64,000 bases of DNA from Ligula intestinalis (Eukaryota; Platyhelminthes; Cestoda; Diphyllobothriidea; Diphyllobothriidae), in NCBI GenBank assembly GCA_036362985.1, contig JAYGXS010000002.1, positions 94,501,011 to 94,565,010 of the forward strand, in the 5' to 3' direction. The translations under genes were made by a program, and so were the position numbers. The notes beneath the pieces are model-generated. The model was not told the origin of the DNA. It worked only from the letters and a program-made list of their open reading frames with translations, and did no database searches. Numbering within the stretch: the stretch's first letter is position 1; every line of letters begins with the position of its first letter. Below, piece after piece: positions 12,383 through 22,320 of this stretch.

Positions 12383-12383
12383 A
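12378..12383 (+). promoter_or_regulatory. Candidate poly(A) signal overlapping the PSTK stop codon
   Basis: AATAAA occupies 12378-12383 and contains the TAA stop at 12380-12382. I saw no other AATAAA in the next 700 bases. If it is used, the 3' UTR would be only a few dozen nucleotides. Confidence 0.4.
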
Positions 12384-12399
12384 TTGCATTATTGTGATC

Positions 12400-14305
12400 G
12401 ATTATATTTTTTAGTTCATTTGTCCACTTTGCATGCTGTGGATGGTAGTCCGTTTCGTACATGTTCTTTGATCTCTGAGATTCATTTCTTCATATTCCGA
12501 TTCTCCACAACCTTGCTCTAAGCAATTGAAATTAGGATTTCGGCTCATCGGTGGGTTTCATTCTGAGCTGAACTTTTTTATCTTCAGCATCTGAATGCCT
12601 GCTTCATAAACTCATTTTCGGCAACCTCAGTTAGAATTATGGGAAAATACTCAGCCTTGTCAAGTCTGAACTGGGTATGATCGTATTCAGCAGCGCCGGC
12701 GTTTATTTGCTTTGCTTTTTTTCTACAATCGCATTCCCCTATGACATTCTTGTCTCGGTATGGTCCTATTTTAGCCCTTCGTTCCGAATATAAGGCTGTA
12801 AACGTACATTCGGGAGAACAACCTCCACCTAGTGTTGCTAACAAATTGGAAGGTGTGATTGCTTAATATATAGCTAGCCATAGATTCCTTATTTGCGGAG
12901 AGTCATGCTTTCCTCAGCCCTCTCCGGGTTTGGAATTAAGACACCTAACCACCCCACCTTCCCATCAGAGTTCTTTGAGGATAGTTAATTTTAAAGTGGT
13001 TGGGATTCCTCGCTTGGCTTTGGTAGCTATCCTAAGTTTCGGTCCTTTAGTGGGACGTAGTTAGTAAAACGGCGTTGTATCTCTTAAACCTGATAATTAG
13101 GATGTTGCAACCGTTCAATATGGCTGATTTTGGAATGCTGAAGACTGTGCTAGCTTTGAGGGTTTAGGTTGGGGCGTCGCTGTCGATGCTGATTCTCTTT
13201 GAGCTCTTTTCCAGCAGGTAAAGGTATCTGCAACGACGACGTGGCTTAAAATGTCCGGTCTCCTTCGCACACCCTCCTGGGTTATATTGTTGAGTGTGCG
13301 TCCGCAGGCGATTGGATGTTCGTGTTTTCTATCATTGATGTGGCGTGTTGGCCTTAATACAGTGGATATTGATGCGATGTTTGGTCCTTCATCCCAGTAG
13401 GTGTCTGGCGAATATGAGACGTAAAATGAGGCTATGGCAAGTGTACAGTCCTTCTTCATTTCGGTGGCATCAAAAGTTTGCGGTGCGTGGATGTGTGCCT
13501 TTTTGCCGATAGTCAACTTTACCATGGAGCTGAAAGTAGTCATCGGTTTAAAGTGTCCACTCCTGCCCTCTGCATCAAATTCGTTTTTCGGCGGGGAGCT
13601 GCTACACGCTTATTGTCATTTTCCCTGTTTTTGGATTATTAATACCATTTCTGTGGCGTATTTGTGTTCCAGATAGGTTTCTCGATAGGTTTTCGTATTA
13701 GTTTTCGTATAGAACAGCGAAGATGAATGAGGGCGGTAATTTTGCCGTACATTTTCGGTGAAAAGTTTCTTTGCATGCATGGTGTTTATAGATATGCATG
13801 AAGACGGTGTCCTCATCATCCTTGTATATTAAAACCTCACCGGCAGTCGTGCAGCGAGAATTAATGTACGTGAAAGGGGAGTACCGACGGCCTGGGGTGG
13901 TCAGTATTACCACTCTCCTTAGTCCGGGGTTTCAAGCTGCATTCCTTGACCATCGGGCTTTAGTAAGTCTGAATTTGCGTCCCGGATCCTTAAGACATGG
14001 GGTCGGTTGACGACGCCACATAGCCATAACCTACCATCCCAGTCTCCGTTATCTAATTCGGTATTCCTTGTCCGCATGTATTTCTGGCCGCTGCATGTCT
14101 GCCTGCAAGGGCTCTAAGTTGAATTCCATGGCATAACTGGACGAGCAGGGCCGTAACTAGATTGGCGAACACAGTTCCATCGGTTGTCTCGGAACTCTAT
14201 AGCTCCGATATTTGTTAAACCTCTACTGTAGTAAATTCGGTTCTCTGGGCTCTCCCACCGCAGCATTGTTGGACTGCGCACTGTTAGGGCCCAACCTTAG
14301 TGCTT
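12400..14305. other. Intergenic DNA with an unrecognised 142-codon frame
   Basis: No recognised gene. An open frame of 142 codons at 13115-13543 (-) and shorter minus-strand frames at 13616-13913 could be remains of one element or gene. They show no motif I know and no clean splice joins were worked out. Confidence 0.3.
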
Positions 14306-14440
14306 GTGCACGCCGCTCTGTTGAGTCGTTCCACCACCAAACGACTGGTCCGCCTACGCAAAGTGCACGCCGCCCTGACGAGTCGTTCGCACGCCAGGCC
14401 ACCGGTCCGCCCACACAGAGTGCACGTGATGACGCGCTGC
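14306..14440 (+). repeat. 57 bp tandem repeat, 2.3 units
   Basis: Units start GTGCACGCCGC at 14306 and 14363, with a partial third at 14420. The 57 bp period equals 19 codons and the frame 14212-14460 stays open, giving a repeat with TGPPTQSA. Whether it is translated is unknown. Confidence 0.6.
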
Positions 14441-14823
14441 GCCCAAGCTCAGGGCTCTAACACGCCAACTGTATGAGTCGCAAAACCAATGAAGTCGCCC
14501 CTTACGTGAGACCACAATCTAATTGGTCCAATCCTGTACACGCGTATGCTTGCCTTAAATTATGCTGTGTTAGATTCGCTCGTAGACTTTGTATCTTGCG
14601 CTCTTCATGTTTTGTTTTTCCTTGGGGGCTCACACAAGGCGTAACGTAGACAGTGATATCGCAGTTTTGGCCACATTTGCAACACGGTTATTCCTCCCCG
14701 TCACCGTTAGCACGCCCTACGGTCGTTCTTAACATATACCGATTAGTGGTTTGCCGTACAACGATTGTATAGATTGGGAAGAAAGGGTCGTTTCGATCAC
14801 CGGAATCATAGTTTTATTAGTGT

Positions 14824-14857
14824 GAGCTTTCGAACTCTCGCGGGAGTCCGTCGTCAG
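14824..14857 (-). ncRNA. Hammerhead ribozyme-like core (left arm)
   Basis: On the minus strand CTGACGA (14857-14851) is followed by a stem II candidate whose strands GGACTC and GAGAGTTC can pair around CCGC, then GAAA (14831-14828) and GCTC. CUGANGA plus GAAA are the invariant catalytic boxes of hammerheads. Minimal hammerheads in PLE flanking repeats have been described for metazoans. Stem I pairing here is weak, so activity is doubtful. Confidence 0.45.
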
Positions 14858-14993
14858 AGGTAAAATTGTCAACGAAAGCAAGCAAAATTTATAGGGAAAG
14901 GGGCCAATTAGCCGTGAAGAAACTTTTTCAATCACCGGTTAATTGGCCCCTTCACCCTATAAATGTTGCTTGCTTTCGCTGACGGTTTTACCT

Positions 14994-15027
14994 CTGACGA
15001 TGGACTCCCGCAAGAGTTCGAAAGCTC
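14994..15027 (+). ncRNA. Hammerhead ribozyme-like core (right arm)
   Basis: CTGACGA at 14994-15000 and GAAA at 15020-15023 flank a stem II candidate nearly identical to the left arm (loop CCGC in the left arm, CCGC with a GC to CA change here), followed by GCTC. It is the inverted partner of 14824-14857. Confidence 0.45.
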
Positions 15028-15259
15028 GGACTAATAAAACTATAATTCCGGTGATCGAACCAACTTCTTCTTCTCAATCTATACACATACCTGGGATGCG
15101 AACCTTTGCCTCAACAACTGTTTACTGCAACAAATGGATATGATGTGTTGTTACGACGGCATCTGTGTGGTGTCACCCTTTGGAATTCCCAAGGAATCAC
15201 AGAAAATGGAACCCACCCCAAGAAGAGTTTATTGTGTGCAAACCTCGGATTGGCTGTTT

Positions 15260-15690
15260 TGGGTGACATTTTTGTCGCTGGCATTGCCCAGAGCTGAATG
15301 TCTGGCCGCGGGGTGAAGCCCGGGCCTAAGGTGGACTGGCTGTATCCTTGTCAGTCCGTGTTGAAACTCTCTGTCTGAAATGGGACAGTTGCTTATAAGT
15401 GGTTGTCAGGCGCGTTCGGTCTTCGCATAACTGGGTGCGTTGGAATAAGGTCATCTGCCGTGTGGCGCACTTATGTGGCCATTGAGGAACTGTGACTAGT
15501 TTGGCACGCGCTTGGGCTCGCGTGCGTGTGTGCGGTCCAGTGGTTTAAGCTCATCACATGGGGACAATTACAATGAAGACGCAAGACCTTGCGACAGTCC
15601 GCATTGACAAAGGAATCATTGTGGCAGTCGGCTACAGACACGACGCCTCAGAACATCCTGCAAGGTTATTCTGGCATTCGATTAGGCCAG
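15260..15690 (-). repeat. LTR-like dispersed repeat family A, copy 3 (inverted)
   Basis: The reverse complement of this stretch follows 4560-5000: an AATGCGGACTG block, CACACGCACGCGAGCC, a TTATAAG box, the TTTCAGACAG and TTTCAACAC blocks, and the GC-rich GGGCTTCA..GCGGCC leader. It is in opposite orientation to copies 1 and 2. Confidence 0.5.
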
Positions 15691-15842
15691 GCTCCTAACA
15701 GTTGAAGGCTCCTCAGTTTTGTCAGGTTGCCTACGAAGCCGTTATTGAATGAAGAATAAGCATTCACCGTGCTCTTCTATCGTCTTAGCATGTGACCACC
15801 TTTGCTATAAGTGACTGACGTTCCCGATCAGTTGCCGCTACT

Positions 15843-16092
15843 AGCGAAAATGCGAGTCCCAGGAGGAAACTGAGAAGAATTAGATTCGATTTTTGGAACA
15901 ACACTTTTATTCGCCTGGTGTTTCGACAGCCGTCGTGGATTCTTCATCAGAGACATGAGCAGAAAGTATTAGCAGTTTTTTTGCTTATATGCTCTTCTCA
16001 GGTATCTAATGAAGAATCTGCGATGGGTGTCTAAACGTCAGGCGACTGAAAGTGTTGTCCCAGCGATCTAATCGTCTTCTTTTCAGTGAGTC
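15843..16092. mobile_element. Second head-to-head hammerhead-module pair
   Basis: The left arm (about 15870-15957, minus orientation) and right arm (about 16003-16092, plus orientation) are inverted copies sharing TGATGAAGAATC, GTCGAAAC-like, CAGGCGA..AAAGTGTTGT, GATCTAAT and CTTCT..CAGT landmarks, with about 45 nt between them. The left arm keeps CTGATGA (15950-15944) and GAAAC (15924-15920). In the right arm these are CTAATGA (16006-16012) and TAAAC (16032-16036), so the catalytic boxes are mutated. Confidence 0.55.
15920..15950 (-). ncRNA. Hammerhead-like core, probably inactive
   Basis: CTGATGA and GAAAC boxes are intact on the minus strand, but the sequence after GAAAC reads ACC instead of the GTC cleavage triplet and stem II pairs poorly. 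It reads as a decayed PLE hammerhead. Confidence 0.35.
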
Positions 16093-16129
16093 AACTGTAC
16101 ATAGTCATCTGGTGGATTCTAGATGGATT

Positions 16130-16300
16130 GCTTCGGAAATCCCGGAGTCAGAGAAGAAGTAGATGCGATCACCAGGACAAGATGTTTATTTTCTCAATGA
16201 TTCAGAATTCTTCTCGAACAAATAATCAGACCTAGTAGCAGAAATGGGTGCTTCGTAAACAGGCAGTTGCAGTATTTACAGGGCACAGTCCTTATGCTAA
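16130..16300 (+). repeat. PLE-end module related to 52440-52620
   Basis: GAGAAGAAGTAGATGCGATC, then CAGGACAAGATGTTTATTTT, then AACAAATAATCAGA, GTAGCAGAAATGGGTGCTTCG and GCAGTATTTA. The same order occurs at 52440-52620 (for example GGGTAGCAAAAAACGGGTA, CTTCGTGCATAGG, GCTGTATTTA). No hammerhead core is recognisable. Confidence 0.5.
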
Positions 16301-18214
16301 CGAGAAGGAGGGAGAGAAAAACGCTTGACGTTGAAGGTAAAGATCCATAGTTTTACGCAAAAATGGCTCCATTTACGGGGAGCAAGAGGATAAGGTAAGT
16401 TAAAAGGTCGTAGTCTAAAAGTTCACATGATATCCACATCTGTTACGGAGACAGGTCGGAATTCAGCTTCTGAATTTCCGTTTCCTCACACGTGAGGTAA
16501 CGTGCTAGGAATGGGATTACAGAGTACTGATATGCTGATGTACGGCAATACATATGACGGAAGCCTCGGCGCATAAGACGGGACCATTTTGCATCCATTA
16601 TTTCACAGAAGAAAGGATGAACGACCTCACTAAGAGTGCCATCAGCAAATTACTTACTGTTTTAAAGTGTCGCTGTATTATATCAGATTTAAAAAAAGAA
16701 CCTAGGAAACACCGGCAGATGAAAAAAGCATTCGGAATATATGTTTAAAAGTGGTCAAGTTTTTTTATGTACGGCCGGAAAACTAACTAGAGAACAGCAA
16801 AGAATGCAGGCATCTATAAATCGCCAGATTAGGGCTTGTGGTGTGCGATATGAACGCAAACGGTAGATATACCATGGTTACATTTTACAAATGTTAAGTT
16901 AAGAGGCTATGAATATGAAGATTAAATGAGAGGTTAGATGCCCCAGTCACACCAAGGTACCAGAAAGAGGATACCTCATTGGGCAGAATGTCTATGGATT
17001 CAGGACTGGGATAGGGTCGAAATTGAAAAACACCCTGGACTGACTTCTGGTCGTTTAATAGAAGGCCATTTACTATCTAATGCAAACCTATGGCAAATAG
17101 TGGTTCCCCTTTATTGAGGATGGTTGCTCGCTTGCACACTAATTGCTCGATGGCCGATGGGAGGATTGCGACTTGCTGTCATCGCACCGTGCATGCTGGA
17201 TTTCGGCACTGCCGTTGGAAGATGTATTCGCCCGTCCCCTTCCCAAATCGCGAAAGCATTTGGCCAAAATGTGTTTCAACAACAAATATGGATTGAGAAA
17301 CTCATTGCACTTGTTTATAGCAAACCAGCTGCTTTGCAAAAGTGCTACTTGACTGATAAATTTGGTGAGCAGGCACGCCTAATCAAGAAGCACATACACT
17401 GATGCATATCTGTCACAAAGCATTTGTCTGTGTCACAAAATATTTCCACGTCTGATGACGATGATGATGGCAAAACCGCCAAGAGAAACGCAAAATGCAT
17501 GAGTTAGGAGGAATTGCTTGAACCAATTTTATGACCTGCGGTCGATCAGCAAGGAGGCGGATCATAAATTGCGGTGTAAGACTAGAAATAAGTGCAACTG
17601 GAATGGTGTCCGCATTCAATCTGACCCTCCAGCCCAAGTCGTCAAGTGCCTTGGAGGTTTCATTTCTGTTTCTGACTTGGGTTGGAGTGTTGTTGACAGT
17701 AAACTTTGATTTTCGACTTGATACGATAGCCACTGTATCCATATAAATCATTCATCTGAACTAGGTTTCTTTTTCAGGACGATTAGGGTACCCTGGCAGG
17801 CTACAGAAGACAAGACTTTCTGCGCTTTGTTTGATTTTTTAATGCTCTGCTTTTTAATTATTTTTTTTTCAAAATATGACCCACCCCCCACCACCCATAT
17901 AACTCCTTCAACCTCAGATCCCGTATTACACAAACGTAGGGTGTTTTTTACTGTGGTGTTGCTTATAAAGGATTTTTATCGTGTACTCAAGTGGGTAGCA
18001 TCTCGGTTGGCTTTCTGACTCATGCGATTGGTGGAGTGGATTCGTAATCCTGGCGGCAACTGGCGCGTCCGCCGCTCGCGAGTGCATGCGGGTGTCACAG
18101 TGGCGCCATTGTGACTTGGCGCAATCTGCTGATAACACTCGCAAGCGAGCTCTCGTTACTGTGACTGCTAATCCGGTAAATCAGTTGTTTTTTGCCGTTT
18201 TCGCCAGCATATAG
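16301..18214. other. Gene-free stretch, 1.9 kb
   Basis: No recognised gene or repeat. Overlapping short frames on both strands at 17090-17750 have no known motif. Confidence 0.35.
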
Positions 18215-19018
18215 AAACCACCATCAAAGAGAACTTTAAGAAGACGTGCTTTACGCGGATATCTTAAAGATTTACGTAAAATTGAGCAAGAAGCAAGGGG
18301 AATAACTAGATTGTCAGACTCTCTTGACTCTTCTTGCAGTTATTCATCTGATGAATCTGACTGTAGCAGAAATTCGTTGGACGATGGTTGTACCTGGAGC
18401 TATTCGTCATCGGAAGAACCCTCAACAAGCAACGTTACTGGGCACCCAGCGATGAAACAGGAGAAGACTCTAAAAAGTGCTTTGCGGTCTTGGGCAATAG
18501 ACTGCAACACTCCGATTCAACATCTGACGCAACCTCTCAAAATTTTGAAACCCGTGGCCCCTGACCTACCAAGTGATGGACGTACGCTTCTGGGGAGAAA
18601 AAGCGCTCGGACAAAGGTAACGGCAATGGGCAGCAGTGAGTATGTCCACGTGGGACTTCTAAAAAAATTAACCAAGCAGATAAGTCAATATGGCATGCTT
18701 ATTGTAGGAAATGAGATGGTAATATATTTAGCTATAGATGGTTTGCCCTTATATCGTAAGAATAAGTGTGACTCGTGGCCGATTCTTGGCCGCGTTGTGG
18801 AGCCCTTCATAAATGAAGTGTTTGTCATTGGAATTATTTCCGGCAAAGGCAAACCTTCAGAGGTCCAGGCATACTGTAAGCCTTTAGCAAAGGGACTGTT
18901 ATGGTTATCTAGGCATGGCGTTCCTGTGGTCAGTCTGCAGAGGACGTTTGAGGTAGGACATACCGAAGGCCTTCAAACTTGCCTTCAAACGTGCCCACGA
19001 TCGGCATCAGCGGCATAG
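18215..19018 (+). pseudogene. CACTA/Tnp2-like transposase N-terminal fragment
   Basis: An open frame without an obvious ATG runs from 18215 after a possible splice acceptor (CATATAG). It begins with a basic stretch, then a serine-rich acidic segment, then LRSWAIDCNTP, LPSDGRTLL, IDGLPLYRKNKCDSWPILGR, FVIGIISGKGKP and a C-terminal CKPLAKGL. The order W-A, DGLPL, WPI and GxGKP is that of animal transposase-domain proteins related to the Tnp2 family of CACTA elements. The catalytic core further downstream is absent. A donor-like GAG|GTAGGA at 18949 might join to an acceptor at 19139, but the continuation is short. It could be a 5' exon of a host gene derived from a transposase; a truncated element is more likely. 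Confidence 0.5.
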
Positions 19019-19314
19019 TGGGCGGAGTTCACAATCAACAAGCCGTATTAGTGAGTCAACTTATACACTCAACCTTGCCACTCGCTGTTATGTTACGTTT
19101 CCCTAAATATGTCTAAATTTCCTAATTTTCTCCTTTCAGACATACGACGCAACGATGCAGACGATGATGTGCCAGGGCCGTACGGGATACCAGCACCGTC
19201 CATGAACTCCACAGTGCTGCGTTCTAGTAGGGAGGAATTCTGAAAAAATGGCCAAAGGAACCTTTTTTATGTTTATTTTTTGTACCTTAATAATATAAAG
19301 ATCGTTTTTTATAT

Positions 19315-19316
<2 letters not shown>

Positions 19317-19352
<36 letters not shown>
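19317..19352. repeat. (AT)n microsatellite
   Basis: Uninterrupted AT dinucleotide run of about 36 nt. Confidence 0.95.
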
Positions 19353-19439
19353 CTGAACAAGCAGTCTTCAAAAAAGTAATATTTCGCTGCAGTTCGAAAA
19401 ATGGGGGGCTTTCGCTGGAAAGGAGGTAACACCTGTCCG

Positions 19440-20060
19440 GATGAAAAATGAAATTCGATTTTTTGAGCTACAAGCGCGATAATGCGAGTTCGCATGGAGC
19501 TCGCTTTGATATAAAGGGGATAGCAGATAGTACTTTACTTTCAGTTCTACTAGTACATGAGCTCTGTTTCCTGTGTGTCCAGCAGCTTGTCTTCTGTGTC
19601 CGTCAGCAGCTTGTGTTCTGTCGTCTTCTGTGCAAACAGCGTTCCGTGTCTCTAGCAGCCGTGTCCCGGGTCGCTAGCAGCAGAATGACGCCTCCTGCGG
19701 TTGCAGCGTTTTTAGGGACCAACAACCTTTGTTTCGTATTGGCCCCTCTGAAGGCAACCATCGGCGGTGTCCTCCACCGTGACAGGCCGGTGGCTGTGTC
19801 ACGCGTGCGCATGATACTTCTTGCTACGTGTGACCTCAACATTGCCAGAACGCGGTTGGCGGCAGCCTCGCGTTGTGTCCGCCATTTAAGCTCGCGCGTT
19901 CTGCATACGTTCTTTTGCCAGTGGACGCTATCGCATGCTCTGTTTGTTCTCGAATCCTCAGGATTACCCGAATGATAACTCGCGTTCTGGCCCATCCTAA
20001 CAAATTCGGAATTCCCTCCTCAAAGGCTCCACTTTCTTGAATTATCTAAACCATAATCCC
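19440..20060. other. Mixed stretch with tandem CAGCAGCTTGT-like motifs
   Basis: A GATATAAAGGGG box near 19508 is followed by CAGCAGCTTGT, CAGCAGCTTGTGTTCTG and TAGCAGC repeats (19580-19685). Long open frames exist on both strands over the same bases (19448-19975 + and 19603-19995 -) and neither has a known motif. It might be an LTR or 5' leader; unassigned. Confidence 0.3.
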
Positions 20061-20084
20061 ACCAAATGTGATTTCAAGCTCACA

Positions 20085-20235
20085 TGGGTATAACCATTGA
20101 ATCTAAATATAGATTGCTAAAAACGAGTTTGGGCTTTAAGCAATCACATATACAGTTAGTACCAAATATCATGCAACAGGTTCATTCTACGAGCAAATTC
20201 CTCGGAACCTCACGAAAGGGATGGTAAATACATTA
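20085..20235 (+). repeat. tRNA-Phe repeat, copy 1, first segment
   Basis: This aligns with the reverse complement of 35265-35370 (GGGCTTTAAGCAA, ATACAGTTA, AAATATCATGCAACA, GTTCATTCTA, GAATTCCTCG-like blocks). The repeat resumes at about 21905 after an insertion of LINE-tail and PLE sequence. Confidence 0.6.
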
Positions 20236-20240
20236 TTGTA

Positions 20241-20290
20241 ATGAAAGGGCCCCTTGGGCCTTAAATATACAATTTATTTATTAATTTAGT
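20241..20290 (+). repeat. LINE-type 3' tail, copy 1
   Basis: The string AAGGGCCCCTTGGGCCTTAA followed by ATATACAATTTATTTATTA recurs at 37247-37290 (+) and inverted at 29011-29067. The short AT-rich trinucleotide-like end suggests the 3' terminus of a LINE. Confidence 0.55.
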
Positions 20291-20292
20291 TA

Positions 20293-21835
20293 TTAACTGT
20301 ACTGTTTTAAGGTTGCGAAAATTCCCATCACAGAAATCCGAAGAGTAATTGGCGAGCATACGTATACTTTCAAAGGATGGGCTTGATTGACCGCGCTTAA
20401 GAGTGCGTCTCTATCGGTTACGTTTGTGGCGATCACGAAGATATCATCCACGTAGCGACCGTAGTGCTTTAACTTGTGGAGCTGATCGCTAAGTTGATGT
20501 TTTTCCAGCTTGCCCATGAATATGTCAGCCAAAAGAGGTCCCAGAGGCAAGCCCATGGCAACGCCATCTATTTGTCTGTATATTTGGCCGTCAAAAAGGA
20601 ACTGCACGTTCAGTGTGCACTTCAGTAGTAGTTCCTTTAGTGCATTCGTCGGTATTCCTATTTCTAGTTGATTGCTCAATAGGAATTTTCAGATGTATTT
20701 GACTGTCTCGGTAACCGGGACGTTTGTAAACAGCGAGGAGACGTCTAGGGAGAACATTCGCATGCCATTTAAGTTCAAATCTTTGAGATCATCGATAAAT
20801 TCAAACGTGTCTCGATAGCTCCGTGATGCCAGTTGATTCGACAAAGGCTTAAGTTTCGCCGCCAGCCATTTCGCTATCGCATGATACGGTGAATTGCGCA
20901 TGTCCTGAATCGGACGAATTGGCAGGCCATCCTTATGGATCTCTGTTAGACCATACAAACGGGGGATGTGCGTGCCTACTGGTCGGAGGCCTTCAAAGTC
21001 CCGGTCGCTTATGACACCTCGCATGGGGAGACTTCGTAAGCAGTCGGTCAGTTGGGCCTCTACTTCTTCTGTGCGATATTTTCTTTGTCAACTTTCTTGA
21101 ATTTTGGCTGATCTGATAGGATCGTTTGCATCTTCTTTATGTAGTCCGACCGTTTCATTAAAACGACACCGGTTCCTTTATCAGGTCTAGTGACCAGGAT
21201 GTCTGTGTTCCGTCGCAGTTCTTTTAACTTTTCTAGATGCGCTTTTGTCAATTTTCCTCGGTTTGTAGGTCTCCTGTTGAGGTACTGGTAACTGCAGTTC
21301 ATTTGTGTTGATTTAAAGTGTTGGACACTTTCTGCAGAGCTTGGTTTTAAATCATAAGCTTGGTTGTAAAGATTCTCAAACTGGGTTTCTTGTTCTAGCT
21401 GATCGACCTTTCGAGTAGGTATGCAGAACTTTGGACCCACAGATAATGCTTCAAGTAACGTTTTATCTAGCGTCATGGAGGTGTAGTTGTGCACGTATCT
21501 AGCTGGATCTTTGGGTAACTTTGCTTGTGGCTTCGTTTCTTGTACTCGTTGTAGGAGTGACGTTCTCTTTGTGTCCCCACGCTTCCTTCCTATGGTCTGA
21601 ATGAAGCTGATGAAATCTCGTCTTTCTTCGTCTTTCTTAGGCTGTCTAGAACGGCAGAGCGTTGGCATACATGACGCTCTAGTTCTCCAATCTTTATGTG
21701 AGTGCTTTCAAGCTGGTTCTCAGCATATAGTCTCAAGGTTTCAATGCTTATAACCGTCTGAGTCCGCCGCAGTGCTCTCCAGTAGTCACTTGAATATTCA
21801 TTCCCCTCAATGCAGTAATGAATCAACTTAGCCAC
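20293..21835 (-). mobile_element. Penelope-like element, reverse transcriptase part
   Basis: Minus-strand coding runs 21835 to 20293 with frameshifts near 21640, 21060 and 20690. The N-terminal region precedes the RT. The middle carries RRNTDILVTRPDKGTGVV, then IPRLYGLTEIHKDGLPIRPI. Motif A is FSLDVSSLFTNVPV, motif B GVAMGLPLGPLLADIFM and motif C RYVDDIFV. This order is specific to PLE reverse transcriptases, which are related to telomerase. The sequence ends soon after motif C, so the thumb and the GIY-YIG endonuclease are missing. It lies inside the tRNA-Phe repeat (segments 20085-20235 and 21905-22320), so it is the younger insertion. Frameshifts make it non-coding today. Confidence 0.85.
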
Positions 21836-21904
21836 TACGTATACGTATACGTATGCTCGCCAATTACTCTTCGTATTTACTGTACGTCGAAGGCAGAGGG
21901 AGAG

Positions 21905-22320
21905 TCTCGATGAGTTTCCCTAAAATGCCGCGATGGTGGTGCACGATTCTATTGAATTTAGTGCCCATAGTTCCAGCTGATTCATATACGATAGTACGAC
22001 ACTTACATGGAGATTCGTATAATGTTATCAGTGCAGTTGTTGCCAGACATAAGCGCAGTGAATGTGTTTGTGCGTCGGAGTGAGTGCAAGTATTACATTT
22101 GCTAGAAATCCTCAGCCGTGCCGTGATAGCTCAGTAGGGAGAGCGTTAGACTGAAGATCTAAATGTCCCCGGTTCGATCCCGGGTCGCGGCAGTCTTCAT
22201 TTTGCCACGAGAACGGCTTCCCCAATGTGAGTTGTCACAGCACCTGGGTCGGCCTTGAAGACGATTGACCGGTTTGGGCAACGCTGATTGGACGAGCGAC
22301 AGACTGCCACTGATGTAATG
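21905..22320 (+). repeat. tRNA-Phe repeat, copy 1, second segment
   Basis: This aligns with the reverse complement of 34860-35220: CCCTAAAATGCCGCG, GTTGCCAGACATAAGCGCAG, GTGTTTGTGCGT, the tRNA, CCAATGTGAGTTGTC, and GAAGACGATTGACCGGTT. A further segment at 22725-22800 (CACGTGCAAGTACTCGCGGT) continues the match after about 400 bp of extra sequence. Confidence 0.7.
22120..22192 (+). tRNA. tRNA-Phe(GAA)
   Basis: A 73 nt cloverleaf. The acceptor GCCGTGA pairs with TCGCGGC (one G-U) and the discriminator is A. The D stem is GCTC/GAGC, the anticodon stem TTAGA/TCTAA with loop CTGAAGA, and the T stem CCCGG/CCGGG with loop TTCGATC. The anticodon GAA reads Phe codons. CCA is not encoded and there is no intron. 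A TTTT Pol III stop lies at 22200-22203. The body is identical to the copy at 34944-35016. Confidence 0.93.

Larger units (their letters stand above)
14767..15084. mobile_element. Head-to-head pair of PLE-type hammerhead modules
   Basis: Arm 14767-14910 and arm 14940-15084 are inverted copies of about 144 bp separated by 29 nt. Each arm has a hammerhead-like core (see 14824-14857 and 14994-15027), then CTAATAAAACTAT, then GTGATCGA, the order seen in the ends of Penelope-like elements. No coding sequence lies between or beside them. It could be a non-autonomous PLE derivative or a solo inverted pair left by PLE integration. Confidence 0.6.

Noticed and set aside
13115..13543. 142-codon minus-strand frame as a gene
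   Set aside because: No motif, no convincing splice links to neighbouring frames, and no repeat partner to identify an element.
19448..19995. Overlapping long open frames on both strands (175 and 130 codons)
   Set aside because: No known motif in either, strand ambiguity, and repeated CAGCAGCTTGT-like text suggests a non-coding leader or LTR.
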